Shown here piece by piece: positions 50,204 through 59,431 of a stretch of DNA of 64,000 nucleotides. Each line of letters opens with the position of its first letter. Position 1 is the first letter of the stretch. Both the position numbers and the translations under genes were made by a program. The notes under the pieces are model-generated. The model was given only the letters and a program-made list of their open reading frames with translations, was not told the DNA's origin and did not search any database. This DNA comes from an uncultured bacterium (GTDB taxonomy: Bacteria > Bacillota > Clostridia > Lachnospirales > Lachnospiraceae), in contig CAMTMP010000005.1 of NCBI GenBank assembly GCA_947073545.1, positions 99,431-163,430 on the forward strand. The letters run 5' to 3'.

Positions 50204-50300
50204 CCTATACAGATATCTTGAATCTGAATGGGATGTCGTATATAATTTATATGGTTACTTGCACCATGATGGTATCATGATAAGTTATTTTGCAGGTTAA
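50187..50300 (+). CDS. Candidate 37-residue small protein
   Basis: GGGAGGT lies seven bases before an ATG that opens 37 codons (MAFLVFLYRYLESEWDVVYN, then LYGYLHHDGIMISYFAG), aromatic-rich and with a short hydrophobic start. It ends 24 bases before the galactanase gene, which has its own GGGAGG site. No family is recognised. It could be a small protein or a leader whose translation affects the galactanase gene. Confidence 0.35.
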   Translation: MAFLVFLYRYLESEWDVVYNLYGYLHHDGIMISYFAG

Positions 50301-50324
50301 CTTAAAATTGGGAGGAATTGTACT

Positions 50325-52367
50325 ATGAAACGATTTGTTGCAAAATTACTGATACTGTGTATCAGTATTGGCCTTTGCATAGGAGAGCTTGCAGGGTGTG
50401 GAACAGATAAAGAAGTTTCAACCACGAAGGAACAGGAAATAACAGAAGAACAAGTAGAAGAGGCAGAGGAACAGACAGTTAGCTTTTCCCTGCCGGACAG
50501 TCTGGAGGAAGCAGATATATATATAGAGCCGATTCCGGATATTTCCGATGATTTTATAAGAGGGATGGACGCTTCTTCTGTGCTTGTGAATGAAAAAAGC
50601 GGTGCAGTTTATTATAATTATGAAGGGGAAGTGCAGGATGTGTTTATGACGCTGGCACAGTCCGGAGTAAACTATATCCGCCTCCGGGTATGGAATGATC
50701 CCTATGATGAAAATGGAAATGGATATGGAGGCGGCAATAATGATGTTGCAACTGCCATTGAACTTGGACAAAGGGCGACCAAGTATGGTATGAAGGTATG
50801 CATTGACTTTCATTATTCCGATTTCTGGGCTGATCCTAAGAGGCAGTATGCGCCCAAAGCGTGGGAAGGTATGAGTGCTGATGAAAAAAGTGATGCCCTT
50901 TATGAATTTACCAGGGAAAGCCTTTCGGAAATTCTTGATGCCGGTGTAAATGTGGGAATGGTTCAGATCGGCAATGAAGTTAACAATGGTATGTCAGGTG
51001 AGACGCAGACACCGGCTGTGATGAAGCTTTTAGATGCCGGAAGCAGGGCGGTGCGGGAAATCGCAGAGAAGTATGAAAAAGAGATTCAGGTTGCCCTGCA
51101 TTATACCAATATAGAAGAAACGGATAAAATCAACAGCATTGCTGCCGATTTACAGAATTACAATATTGATTATGATATTTTTGCATTATCTTATTATCCA
51201 TTCTGGGATGGGACAAATGAAAATATGCAGACAGTTGCAAAAAATATTCAGGACAAATATGGTAAGCAGGTGGTAATTGCAGAAACCTCTTATTGCTATA
51301 CTTCTGAAGATGGAGATGGCAGCGGCAACAGCTTTGACGGTGTAGAAGATTTAGTGGAAGGATATGCTGCCACGGTACAAAGTCAGGCATCCATGATTCG
51401 GGATATTTGTGCGGCGGCAAATAGTGCAGGAGTGCTGGGAATATTTTATTGGGAAGGAACATGGATTCCGGTGGGACCGGCGGATAAAGATAATTCTCCT
51501 TTGTGGGAGGAGTTTGGAAGTGGCTGGGCAAGCAGCTATGCATCTGATTATGATCCGGAGGATGCAGGTCTTTATTATGGCGGCTGTTCATGGGATAATC
51601 AGGCAATGTTCGACTTTGAGGGACATCCCCTTGCGTCTTTGAATGTATTTAAGTATTTAAAATATGGCGCTACCGCGCCACTGGCAATTGATTCTATTCC
51701 TGAAGTGCATGTTTCCTGTGATGTGGGAGGGGAAATAAAGCTTCCTGAAACAATTGACGTAATTTACAATGACCGTTCGGTCAATGCACAGACGACCGTT
51801 ACATGGGATGAAACACAGCTTGCCGCCATTGATACAGAGAATGGAGGCACTTATGAGATCAGCGGCCTTCTTGAGGACGGAACAAAGACTACCTGTCATC
51901 TGGACGTAAAAATGATCAATCATGTGCAGAACTCAGGTTTTGAGGATGCCGATACTTCCATGTGGAAAGTTTCCTATGAAGGAAGCAGTAACCCTACGGA
52001 TTTTCAGGTAAAGGCAGATGATGCTTATACAGGAGAGACAGCATTTCATTTCTGGTCCGAAAATACTGATATGGATTTTTCCATTGAGCAGGAACTTACA
52101 GATTTAGAGCCTGGAACTTATCAGCTGTCAGTTTATTCGCAGGGTGGTGATATGTCAGAAGATTCTCAGCTTGAATTATTTGCAATTACCAGCAGTGGGG
52201 AGCAGACTGCTTCCTTTATGGTAACTTCCTGGGCAGACTGGAAGAATCCTTCTATTTCCGAAATTAAGGTTACAGATGGAAAACTGATTATTGGAGTGCG
52301 GATGAAGTGTAATGCGAAAAGTTGGGGAACAGTGGATGATTTCACTTTAAATAGAATTTCCGATTAG
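50325..52367 (+). CDS. GH53 endo-beta-1,4-galactanase lipoprotein
   Basis: This 680-residue secreted enzyme cuts beta-1,4-galactan side chains of pectin. It has a signal peptide with lipobox ELAGC (Cys 25), a Glu-rich linker and a GH53 barrel (about 70-430: FIRGMDASSVLVNEKSG, VNYIRLRVWNDPYD). The acid/base is in VQIGNEVNNG (Glu about 223) and the nucleophile in VVIAETSYCY (about 321). An Ig-like Big_4-type domain (about 455-530) and a CBM61-like module (about 535-675, NHVQNSGFEDADTSMWK) follow. It is anchored on the cell surface. No sugar transporter gene is adjacent. Confidence 0.92.
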   Translation: MKRFVAKLLILCISIGLCIGELAGCGTDKEVSTTKEQEITEEQVEEAEEQTVSFSLPDSLEEADIYIEPIPDISDDFIRGMDASSVLVNEKSGAVYYNYEGEVQDVFMTLAQSGVNYIRLRVWNDPYDENGNGYGGGNNDVATAIELGQRATKYGMKVCIDFHYSDFWADPKRQYAPKAWEGMSADEKSDALYEFTRESLSEILDAGVNVGMVQIGNEVNNGMSGETQTPAVMKLLDAGSRAVREIAEKYEKEIQVALHYTNIEETDKINSIAADLQNYNIDYDIFALSYYPFWDGTNENMQTVAKNIQDKYGKQVVIAETSYCYTSEDGDGSGNSFDGVEDLVEGYAATVQSQASMIRDICAAANSAGVLGIFYWEGTWIPVGPADKDNSPLWEEFGSGWASSYASDYDPEDAGLYYGGCSWDNQAMFDFEGHPLASLNVFKYLKYGATAPLAIDSIPEVHVSCDVGGEIKLPETIDVIYNDRSVNAQTTVTWDETQLAAIDTENGGTYEISGLLEDGTKTTCHLDVKMINHVQNSGFEDADTSMWKVSYEGSSNPTDFQVKADDAYTGETAFHFWSENTDMDFSIEQELTDLEPGTYQLSVYSQGGDMSEDSQLELFAITSSGEQTASFMVTSWADWKNPSISEIKVTDGKLIIGVRMKCNAKSWGTVDDFTLNRISD

Positions 52368-52428
52368 ATACAAAAGAACATGTTGGAGCAGTATTAAGGT
52401 ACCGCTTTTGACAGCTATGAGGATTGGA

Positions 52429-53376
52429 ATGGGAGAAAGAAAAAAGCGTATTTTTGATATTATACAGATTGGCAGGCGGGAGGATTTTATAAGCAGAGCC
52501 TTCGATATTTTTATTGTTTTGGTGATACTTGCCAATATTGCAGTTTTATTTATGGAGACTTTCGATTCACTAAAGCAGTATGAGACAGTGTTTAAAGGAA
52601 TTGAAACTGTGACGGTGGCTATATTTTGTGTAGAATATTTTCTGCGGATTTGGACAGCGGAATTTCTTTATCCGGGTAAAAGCAAAGGGAAGGCAGTTTT
52701 TCAGTTTATTTTTTCCTTTGACGGGATGGTTGATCTGCTTACGATCCTGCCTTTCTTTTTCCTTTCGGGATTCGTTGTGTTTCGGATGCTGCGGGTGGTA
52801 AGAATTTTTCACTTATTCAGAATCAATGCTTATTATGATTCTTTTCATGTGATTACTTCTGTTTTGTATGAAAAAAGGAATCAGATCATTTCTTCTGTTT
52901 TTATTATTTTTGTGCTGATGATGTCTTCTTCCCTGTGTATGTACAGCGCAGAACATGAGGCGCAGCCGGAAGTATTTAACAATGCCTTTTCCGGCATCTG
53001 GTGGAGCATTTCCACCATTCTTACAGTGGGGTATGGAGATATTTATCCGGTTACTGTGTTAGGACGGGGAATGGCAATTGTCATTTCTTTATTGGGAGTT
53101 GGCGTTGTAGCCATTCCCACAGGTATTATTTCTGCCGGTTTCGTGGAACAGTATACACAGCTTCAAAATAAAAACAGAAATTCCGGTGGTACAAAAGGGA
53201 CAGTAAGTGTTATGGTAGATGCTTCGGGGCCTTTTACAGGAAAAACGGTACAAAATATAGAAAACGGGTACCATATTGATGTGATTGCATTTGTTAGAAA
53301 TGGGGCAGTAGTGCTTCCAACGGAAGAAATTGTAATAAAAGAAGGAGATATATTGCTTTATCAGCTTGGAAACTGA
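52429..53376 (+). CDS. Voltage-gated-type K+ channel with TrkA-C domain
   Basis: The 315-residue protein has six helices. S4 (FVVFRMLRVVRIFHLFRI) carries arginines every third residue, and the pore has the selectivity filter TILTVGYGDIYP. A C-terminal regulator-like domain (about 235-315) matches TrkA-C (GKTVQNIENGYHIDVIAFVR, then EGDILLYQLGN). It probably mediates K+ flux gated by voltage and ligand. Starts at 52408 and 52417 are in frame, but ATG 52429 has GAGG six bases upstream. It is followed by cutC after 35 bases. Confidence 0.92.
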   Translation: MGERKKRIFDIIQIGRREDFISRAFDIFIVLVILANIAVLFMETFDSLKQYETVFKGIETVTVAIFCVEYFLRIWTAEFLYPGKSKGKAVFQFIFSFDGMVDLLTILPFFFLSGFVVFRMLRVVRIFHLFRINAYYDSFHVITSVLYEKRNQIISSVFIIFVLMMSSSLCMYSAEHEAQPEVFNNAFSGIWWSISTILTVGYGDIYPVTVLGRGMAIVISLLGVGVVAIPTGIISAGFVEQYTQLQNKNRNSGGTKGTVSVMVDASGPFTGKTVQNIENGYHIDVIAFVRNGAVVLPTEEIVIKEGDILLYQLGN

Positions 53377-53411
53377 TAAAAAGCTAAACTGACATGGAAA
53401 GGAGTGGGGAA

Positions 53412-54194
53412 ATGTCCGGAAATAGTTCCGATTATATTGTTGAAGTATGCTGTGGCAGCTATTATGATGCGAGGCAGGCTTTTGAGGGAGGTGCACAGCG
53501 CATTGAGTTAAACAGCGCTCTGGCATTGGGAGGTCTGACGCCGGCCACAGCAACCTTGTGCCTTGTAAAAGAAAACATGCCTTCTTTGAAGGTAGTTGCA
53601 ATGGTGCGGCCAAGAGGAGCCGGATTCTGCTATACATGGGAAGAGTTTTCAGAGATGGAGGCAGCATGCAGCGACCTGCTTAAAAATGGTGCCGACGGAA
53701 TTACTTTTGGATGTCTTAAGGAAGATGCTTCTCTTGATCAGGAAAAAAACAAGCGTATGACAGCGCTAATCAAAGATGCCGGAAAAGAAGCAGTATTCCA
53801 TCGGGCATTTGACTGTGTGGAGAATCCCTTTTTTGTAATGGAACAATTGATAGAAGCAGGAGTTGACCGGGTACTGACCAGCGGCTTAAAGGATAAGGCG
53901 ATGGAGGGAGCGGAACTTTTGAAGGCTTTGCAGGAACGTTATAAAGACAGGATACAGATACTTGCAGGCAGTGGTGTAAATGCAGATAATGTATGTGAGT
54001 TAATAAGAAAGACAAAGGTAACTCAGGTGCACAGTTCCTGTAAGGGGTGGAAGAGAGATGCAACTACAGTCAGAAATGGTGTATCTTACAGTATGTTTCA
54101 GGGAGAACAAAGATATATGTATGATGTGGTTTCGAAAGAAATGGTGGAAAAGCTTCTTTTGCAGACAGCAGGGATGAGCAGCAAAAACGTATAA
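53412..54194 (+). CDS. cutC: CutC family protein
   Basis: This 260-residue TIM-barrel protein has the family segments VEVCCGSYYDARQAFEGGAQ, VVAMVRPRGAGFCY, ADGITFGCL, VFHRAFDC and LTSGLKDKAMEG. CutC was linked to copper homeostasis, but its enzymatic role is not settled. ATG 53412 has AAGGAG seven bases upstream, and an earlier ATG at 53394 is less likely. Confidence 0.93.
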   Translation: MSGNSSDYIVEVCCGSYYDARQAFEGGAQRIELNSALALGGLTPATATLCLVKENMPSLKVVAMVRPRGAGFCYTWEEFSEMEAACSDLLKNGADGITFGCLKEDASLDQEKNKRMTALIKDAGKEAVFHRAFDCVENPFFVMEQLIEAGVDRVLTSGLKDKAMEGAELLKALQERYKDRIQILAGSGVNADNVCELIRKTKVTQVHSSCKGWKRDATTVRNGVSYSMFQGEQRYMYDVVSKEMVEKLLLQTAGMSSKNV

Positions 54195-54254
54195 ATGAAA
54201 GTTATAAGAAATGTAACATAAATAAATGCAATTATTTTAAGGAGGAAGATAAAA

Positions 54255-55433
54255 ATGCAGGATATAATTATAACCGATACCATCAAATACGTAGGAGTAA
54301 ATGACAGGAAGATTGACTTGTTTGAGAGTCAATATGTGGTGCCTAATGGGGTATCTTACAATTCTTATGTAATTATGGATGAAAAGATTGCTGTTATGGA
54401 CAGTGTGGACAAGAGGGGAACAGCAGAATGGTTTGAAAATCTGGAAAAAGTTTTGGAAGGAAAAGAGCCGGATTATTTGATTGTGAATCATTTAGAGCCG
54501 GATCATTCAGGAAATATTCAGAATTTTCTTGAAAAATACCCTAAAGCGCAGCTTGTCTCTAATGCAAAAACGCTTAGCATGATGCCGCAATTTTTTTCAA
54601 TTGATTTAGGCGGGCGCAGTGTAGTGGTGAAAGAAGGAGAAGAACTTTCTCTGGGAAAGCATGTGCTTACTTTTGTAATGGCGCCGATGGTGCATTGGCC
54701 TGAAGTGATGGTAACTTATGATAAAACAGAAAAGGTGCTCTTTTCCGCAGATGCTTTTGGGAAGTTCGGAGCGTTGGATACCCAGGAAGACTGGACCTGT
54801 GAGGCAAGACGGTATTATATGAATATTGTGGGAAAGTATGGTGCCCAGGTGCAGGTACTGCTTAAAAAAGCGGCTGTTTTGGACATTCAGATTATATGCC
54901 CGCTGCATGGCCCTGTTTTATCAGAAAATTCAGGAGGAAAAGGGCTTTCATATTATTTTGAAAAATACCAGACATGGAGCAGTTATACACCGGAAGATGA
55001 AGGGATTGTGATTGCTTATGCTTCCATTCATGGAAACACAAAGCAGGCGGCTTTGAAATTAGCTTCCATATTGGAAGAAAAGGGGGTAAAAAAGGTGGTG
55101 TGCTTTGATCTGGCGAGAGATGATATGGCAGAGGCAATAGAAGATGCTTTCCGCTATGACAAAATGGTGCTGGCAGCAGCTACCTATGATGCCGGCTTAT
55201 TCCCCTGTATGGAAAGCTTTCTTGCGCATTTAAAATCAAAAAATTACCAGAAGCGTACCATTGGACTGATGGAAAACGGGAGCTGGGCGCCTATGGCAGG
55301 GAAGTTAATGAAGGAAGGACTTTCGGGAATGAAAGAGATCGCCGTATTAGAGCCTGTGGTAACCATTAAATCAACCTTAAACCAGCAGTCAGAGGAGCAG
55401 TTAAAGCAACTGGCTGATGCACTTCTTTCATAA
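54255..55433 (+). CDS. Flavodiiron protein (FprA/NorV type)
   Basis: The 392-residue enzyme reduces O2 to water or NO to N2O in anaerobes. The N-terminal metallo-beta-lactamase domain carries the diiron ligands in NHLEPDHSGN (HxExDH), MVHWPEVMV and CPLHGPVL. The C-terminal flavodoxin domain starts at IVIAYASIHGNTKQAALKLA. No rubredoxin domain is fused. An AGGAGG site precedes the start. It is upstream of a FAD-Rieske oxidoreductase, and both are redox/oxygen-response enzymes. Confidence 0.94.
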   Translation: MQDIIITDTIKYVGVNDRKIDLFESQYVVPNGVSYNSYVIMDEKIAVMDSVDKRGTAEWFENLEKVLEGKEPDYLIVNHLEPDHSGNIQNFLEKYPKAQLVSNAKTLSMMPQFFSIDLGGRSVVVKEGEELSLGKHVLTFVMAPMVHWPEVMVTYDKTEKVLFSADAFGKFGALDTQEDWTCEARRYYMNIVGKYGAQVQVLLKKAAVLDIQIICPLHGPVLSENSGGKGLSYYFEKYQTWSSYTPEDEGIVIAYASIHGNTKQAALKLASILEEKGVKKVVCFDLARDDMAEAIEDAFRYDKMVLAAATYDAGLFPCMESFLAHLKSKNYQKRTIGLMENGSWAPMAGKLMKEGLSGMKEIAVLEPVVTIKSTLNQQSEEQLKQLADALLS

Positions 55434-55507
55434 AAAATTATAAACATATTTTTCTCCTATCTGCACACAATACTTTCATCAGGGTATATTTTTGGAGGTT
55501 TGAAAGA

Positions 55508-56821
55508 GTGGAAAAGAGAGAATCTGTCTGGAATGTGCAAAGCAGTATGCCACATTTTGAAAAGCTGAATGGAAGCATAAAAACGGATGTATTGATTATT
55601 GGCGGCGGAATGGCAGGTGTTTTATGCGCTTATTTTTTGCAGAAGGCAGGAGTGGATTATGTTCTTGTAGAAGGAAAAAAGATCTGCTGCGGAGTTACCC
55701 AAAATACCACTGCAAAAATTTCAGCGGCACATGGACTGATTTATAATGAGCTTCTGCATCAGGCAGGACAGGAGAGGGCAAAACGATACCTGGAGGCAAA
55801 TTTAAAAGCGGTACAAAGCTTTGGGGAGCTTTGCAGGGGCATAGATTGTGATTACAAAGAAGTAACTTCTTATGTTTATTCACTGGATAATAGAAAAAAA
55901 TTAGAGGATGAAGCAGATGCGCTCCGGCATCTTGGATGGGATGCCGCAATTTTGGAGACACCGAAACTGCCTATGCAGACAATGGGGGCGGTTTGCATGG
56001 AACACCAGGCGCAGTTTCATCCTCTTAAATTTGCTGCAAAAATAGCTCAGGGACTTACTATTTATGAAGATACCTTTGTGAAAGAGTTTAAGGACCATAC
56101 TGCAGTGACTGAAAGCGGCAATATCACTTATAGGAAAGTAATATTTGCCACGCATTTTCCCATTGATAATAAATATGGACTTTACTTTTTAAAAATGTAT
56201 CAGCACCGCTCTTATGTGATTGCACTGGAAAATGCAGAAGATGTAGAGGGAATTTATATTGATGAGAACAGGAAAGGAATGTCTTTTCGAAATTATAAGG
56301 ATTTACTTTTTTTAGGAGGAGGTTCCCACAGAACAGGAAAAAAGGGGTGCTGCTGGCAGGAGTTAAAGGAGGCTGCGCACCAATACTATCCTGAAGCATC
56401 AATAAAGTATGCATGGGCAGCCCAGGATTGCATGACGCTTGATCACATTCCCTACATTGGGGTATATGGAAAGCATATGCCGGATGGCTTTGTGGCAACT
56501 GGATTTAATAAGTGGGGAATGACTTCTTCTATGATTGCAGCACATATTTTAACAGATCAGATTCTGGAAAAAGAAAATTCCTATGGGGAAATTTTTGCCC
56601 CTTCAAGAAGCATATGGAAGCTTCAGCTTGCAGTTAATGGATTGGAAGCTGTATTCAATCTGCTTACTCCGTCAAAGCCCAGATGTCCCCACCTTGGCTG
56701 CGCTTTAAAGTGGAATCCGGCAGAGCGCACATGGGATTGCCCTTGTCATGGTTCCCGGTTTGACAAAGAAGGCAGACTTCTTGATAATCCAGCAAATGGA
56801 GACTTGAAGAAAAGTTCCTGA
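55508..56821 (+). CDS. FAD-dependent oxidoreductase with Rieske domain
   Basis: This 437-residue protein has a DAO-type FAD domain (VLIIGGGMAGVLCAYFLQKA near residue 30; GVTQNTTAKIS) and a C-terminal Rieske 2Fe-2S domain with CPHLGC (about 397-402) and CPCHGSRFD (about 416-424), both ligand pairs intact. The domain order is known from a family of uncharacterised oxidoreductases in Firmicutes. It lacks the extra loop seen in some relatives. GTG 55508 follows GGAGG. A terminator overlaps the stop codon. Confidence 0.92.
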   Translation: MEKRESVWNVQSSMPHFEKLNGSIKTDVLIIGGGMAGVLCAYFLQKAGVDYVLVEGKKICCGVTQNTTAKISAAHGLIYNELLHQAGQERAKRYLEANLKAVQSFGELCRGIDCDYKEVTSYVYSLDNRKKLEDEADALRHLGWDAAILETPKLPMQTMGAVCMEHQAQFHPLKFAAKIAQGLTIYEDTFVKEFKDHTAVTESGNITYRKVIFATHFPIDNKYGLYFLKMYQHRSYVIALENAEDVEGIYIDENRKGMSFRNYKDLLFLGGGSHRTGKKGCCWQELKEAAHQYYPEASIKYAWAAQDCMTLDHIPYIGVYGKHMPDGFVATGFNKWGMTSSMIAAHILTDQILEKENSYGEIFAPSRSIWKLQLAVNGLEAVFNLLTPSKPRCPHLGCALKWNPAERTWDCPCHGSRFDKEGRLLDNPANGDLKKSS

Positions 56822-56836
56822 TACAGGGACTTTTTT
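56811..56836 (+). terminator. Terminator overlapping the FAD-Rieske stop codon
   Basis: AAAGTTCCTG (56811-56820) and CAGGGACTTT (56824-56833) form a ten-pair stem with one G·T and a three-base loop, followed by six Ts. The TGA stop (56819-56821) is within it. Confidence 0.85.
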
Positions 56837-56940
56837 GCATTTGATGTGGAAAAACTGGCAGAACAGGTTACGGCATCTTGCAGGCAGGAAAAGGGTATGC
56901 TATGTTCAATAACACAAGAAGTGACTAAAGGGGTGAGAGA

Positions 56941-57381
56941 TTGAAGATATCAATAAATGTGGAAGAGGAAATTAAGGATATAGAAGTTGTAATTTCCTGC
57001 AGCAGGCTGACGCCGGAAATAGAAAAAGTACTGGCAACTCTGCGGATGATGGAAAGACAGTTATTGGTTAAAAAGGGAGAAGAAACTTATATTCTTGATG
57101 TTTCCAAAGTGATTTATTTAGAATCCGTGGACAGAAGAACTTTTGTTTATACCAGGGAAAATGTATATGAATCCGGTTTTAAACTGTATGAACTGGAGCA
57201 GCAGCTTGAGGAATGCGGATTTTTTCGTGCCAGTAAATCCTGTGTGGCGGCGTTGCGGTATATTAGGTCTCTGAAAACAGATGTAAACAGAAAGATTAAG
57301 GTAACTATGGAAAATGGGGAACAAATTATGGTATCCAGACAATATGCGGAAGAACTGAGAAAGAAATTGGGGGTGAAGTAG
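56941..57381 (+). CDS. LytTR family DNA-binding protein
   Basis: The 146-residue protein carries a LytTR domain (about 45-144: KVIYLESVDRRTFVYT, LEECGFFRASKSCVAALRYI, MVSRQYAEELRKKL) preceded by a short N-terminal domain without a receiver. The adjacent DUF3021 gene follows with no gap. LytTR-DUF3021 pairs usually control the linked ABC transporter, here the next two genes. The TTG start is preceded by GGGGTGAG. DUF3021 may be the membrane sensor that sequesters it. Confidence 0.9.
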   Translation: MKISINVEEEIKDIEVVISCSRLTPEIEKVLATLRMMERQLLVKKGEETYILDVSKVIYLESVDRRTFVYTRENVYESGFKLYELEQQLEECGFFRASKSCVAALRYIRSLKTDVNRKIKVTMENGEQIMVSRQYAEELRKKLGVK

Positions 57382-57903
57382 ATGGAAGAGAAAAAAACAA
57401 TATTTGATTATGTTACAATGACATTTTCCATATTTGGATTTTCTATTGCATGGCTGAATTTTTTTACCTTTTTGTTTGGGGAGGAGGCAAAAGAAATTTC
57501 CAGCATGTTTTCACTGGGAAGTAATGGACTTAGTATAGCAACGATGATGCAGTTTTTGGGAGTAGCAGTAATAACTACATTTATCAGATATATTTTTTTT
57601 ACGGATATTATCATTAAAAAGATGCCGATTGTAGAGAGGACTGCCTGCATGGTTTTATCAGAAATAAGCACAATAGTGGTTTTTGTATTGTGTTTTGACT
57701 GGTTTCCTACAGATATGTGGCTACCTTGGATTATGTTCATTTTATGCTTTGGCCTTTGCTTTGTGGTGAGCACAGTAGTGACAATGTGGAAGGAAAAAAT
57801 GGAAAACAGAAAAATGGAAGAGGCACTTGCCAAATTAAAGAAGCAGGAAGCTGTTTTCTATGAAGGGGAAGGAGAGAAGGATAAGAATGGAATATGTAAT
57901 TGA
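57382..57903 (+). CDS. DUF3021 membrane protein
   Basis: The 173-residue protein has four membrane helices (about 15-34, 55-75, 90-112, 117-135) and a charged cytoplasmic coiled coil at the end (MENRKMEEALAKLKKQ). This is the DUF3021 layout, which is almost always coupled to a LytTR gene. Its end overlaps the ABC ATPase start by 17 bases. It is likely the sensor/anti-regulator of the LytTR protein. Confidence 0.88.
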   Translation: MEEKKTIFDYVTMTFSIFGFSIAWLNFFTFLFGEEAKEISSMFSLGSNGLSIATMMQFLGVAVITTFIRYIFFTDIIIKKMPIVERTACMVLSEISTIVVFVLCFDWFPTDMWLPWIMFILCFGLCFVVSTVVTMWKEKMENRKMEEALAKLKKQEAVFYEGEGEKDKNGICN

Positions 57904-58735
57904 AATGCAGGATGTTGTAAGGAATTTTGACCGAAAAGAAGTATTGAAAGGGGTTAACTTAAAGGTTTCTCCCGGCGAGATTTTTGGGCTGCTTGGTCCT
58001 TCCGGAGCCGGAAAAACTACAATTATTAAGATATTGACAGGACAGCTCCGGTGTACAAAAGGCGCAAGTATGATATTAGGACAGGACACTGGAGCCCTGG
58101 AGCCTTTTGTTTACCGGAAGATGGGAATGATGATGGATAATCTGGGATTGTATGAGAGATTGTCCTGCTATGATAATTTAAAACTTTTTGCAAAAATTTA
58201 TCAGGTACCACGCGGCAGAATATCAGAGGTACTCAGACAGGTGGATCTGGCAGATGCAGCCAGGGAACCGGTATCAAAGCTTTCAAAGGGAATGAGGGGA
58301 AGGCTGGCTTTAGCCAGAGCGGTAATGAATGAGCCGGAAATTCTTTTTCTTGATGAGCCATCCAGCGGTCTGGATCCCCAGGCAGTATCCATGATTCATC
58401 AATTGATCAAAAAAGAACAGGAAAGAGGCGCGGCCATATTTCTGACAACTCACAATATGGAAGAAGCGTCAAAGCTGTGTGATCATATTGCTCTTTTAAA
58501 TGAAGGGAAAATTGTGGAATATGGAAGTCCTAAGGAAATCTGCTTAAGATATAATCATCAAAACAAGCTGCAGATCAGGCTTTTGGATGGAAGAAATGTG
58601 GCATTGCCAAATGGGAGTATGGCAGCAGATGAGGTAAAAGATTATCTGGAAAAGGAAATGGTGGAAACCATTCATTCCACAGAACCCAGCCTGGAAACTG
58701 TTTTTATGGAGCTTACAGGAAGGAGATTCGAGTAA
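57887..58735 (+). CDS. ABC transporter ATP-binding protein
   Basis: The 282-residue ATPase has Walker A LGPSGAGKTT (about 37), Q-loop QMMDN-type MMMDNLGLYERL, signature LSKGMRGRLALARA (about 130), Walker B ILFLDEPSSGLDP and the H-loop LTTHNMEE. The C-terminal extension is short. ATG 57887 (AAGGA upstream) starts within the DUF3021 gene. The permease follows with no gap. The substrate is probably an antibiotic, peptide or lipid (ABC-2 exporter). Confidence 0.92.
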   Translation: MEYVIEMQDVVRNFDRKEVLKGVNLKVSPGEIFGLLGPSGAGKTTIIKILTGQLRCTKGASMILGQDTGALEPFVYRKMGMMMDNLGLYERLSCYDNLKLFAKIYQVPRGRISEVLRQVDLADAAREPVSKLSKGMRGRLALARAVMNEPEILFLDEPSSGLDPQAVSMIHQLIKKEQERGAAIFLTTHNMEEASKLCDHIALLNEGKIVEYGSPKEICLRYNHQNKLQIRLLDGRNVALPNGSMAADEVKDYLEKEMVETIHSTEPSLETVFMELTGRRFE

Positions 58736-59428
58736 ATGAAAAATATAATTGCGATTTTTCAAAAACAGATTAAGGATACTTTGAAAAATAAGTCAGTTCT
58801 TATAGAATTCCTTATTTTTCCGATTATGTCAATTATCATGGAATATTCCATCCATATAGAAGGAATGCCGGAACATTTTTTTGCAAATATGTTTGCGGCA
58901 ATGTATGTGGGAATGGCGCCTTTGGTTGCCATGTCGGCAATCATTTCTGAGGAAAAAGAAAAAAATACCCTTCGGGTACTTTTGATGTCAAATGTAAAGC
59001 CGGCAGAATATTTAATTGGCGTAGGCTGCTACATATGGATAATCTGCATGATGGGAAGCTGTGCGATTGGTATTTCAGGCGGCTATAAAGGGAAAATGCT
59101 TTTATCTTTTCTTACAATTATTGGGGTGGGGGTTTTAGTTTCCATGCTGATCGGCGCAGCAATAGGCACAAGCAGCAAAAATCAAATGGCGGCAACCTCC
59201 CTTACAGTGCCGGTTATGGTAGTTTTTGCCTTTTTGCCAATGCTTTCCACGTTTAATGAGTCTATTGAAAAAGTAGCAAAAATCGCCTATTCACAACAGG
59301 TCAGCATTTTAATAAACGGAATTGGAAAAACAGGGGCAAGTGCTGAAAATGCAGTAATTATTTCAGGTAATTTTTTAATAGCAGTGGTATTGTTTGGGTA
59401 TGCATATAAAAAAAGCGGCATGGCCTAG
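58736..59428 (+). CDS. ABC-2 type permease
   Basis: The 230-residue protein has six membrane helices with the ABC-2 signature ISEEKEKNTLRVLLMSNVKP after the second helix. The ATG directly follows the ATPase stop. It is probably the membrane half of the exporter regulated by the LytTR/DUF3021 pair. The next gene is convergent, with only three bases between the stops and no hairpin seen. Confidence 0.9.
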   Translation: MKNIIAIFQKQIKDTLKNKSVLIEFLIFPIMSIIMEYSIHIEGMPEHFFANMFAAMYVGMAPLVAMSAIISEEKEKNTLRVLLMSNVKPAEYLIGVGCYIWIICMMGSCAIGISGGYKGKMLLSFLTIIGVGVLVSMLIGAAIGTSSKNQMAATSLTVPVMVVFAFLPMLSTFNESIEKVAKIAYSQQVSILINGIGKTGASAENAVIISGNFLIAVVLFGYAYKKSGMA

Positions 59429-59431
59429 AGG

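Noticed and set aside
54195..54254. Riboswitch or metal-responsive leader before the flavodiiron gene
   Set aside because: The gap is only 60 bases, A/T-rich and without a stable fold.
55433..55508. Terminator between the flavodiiron and FAD-Rieske genes
   Set aside because: Only T-rich tracts are seen, with no stem that could support termination.
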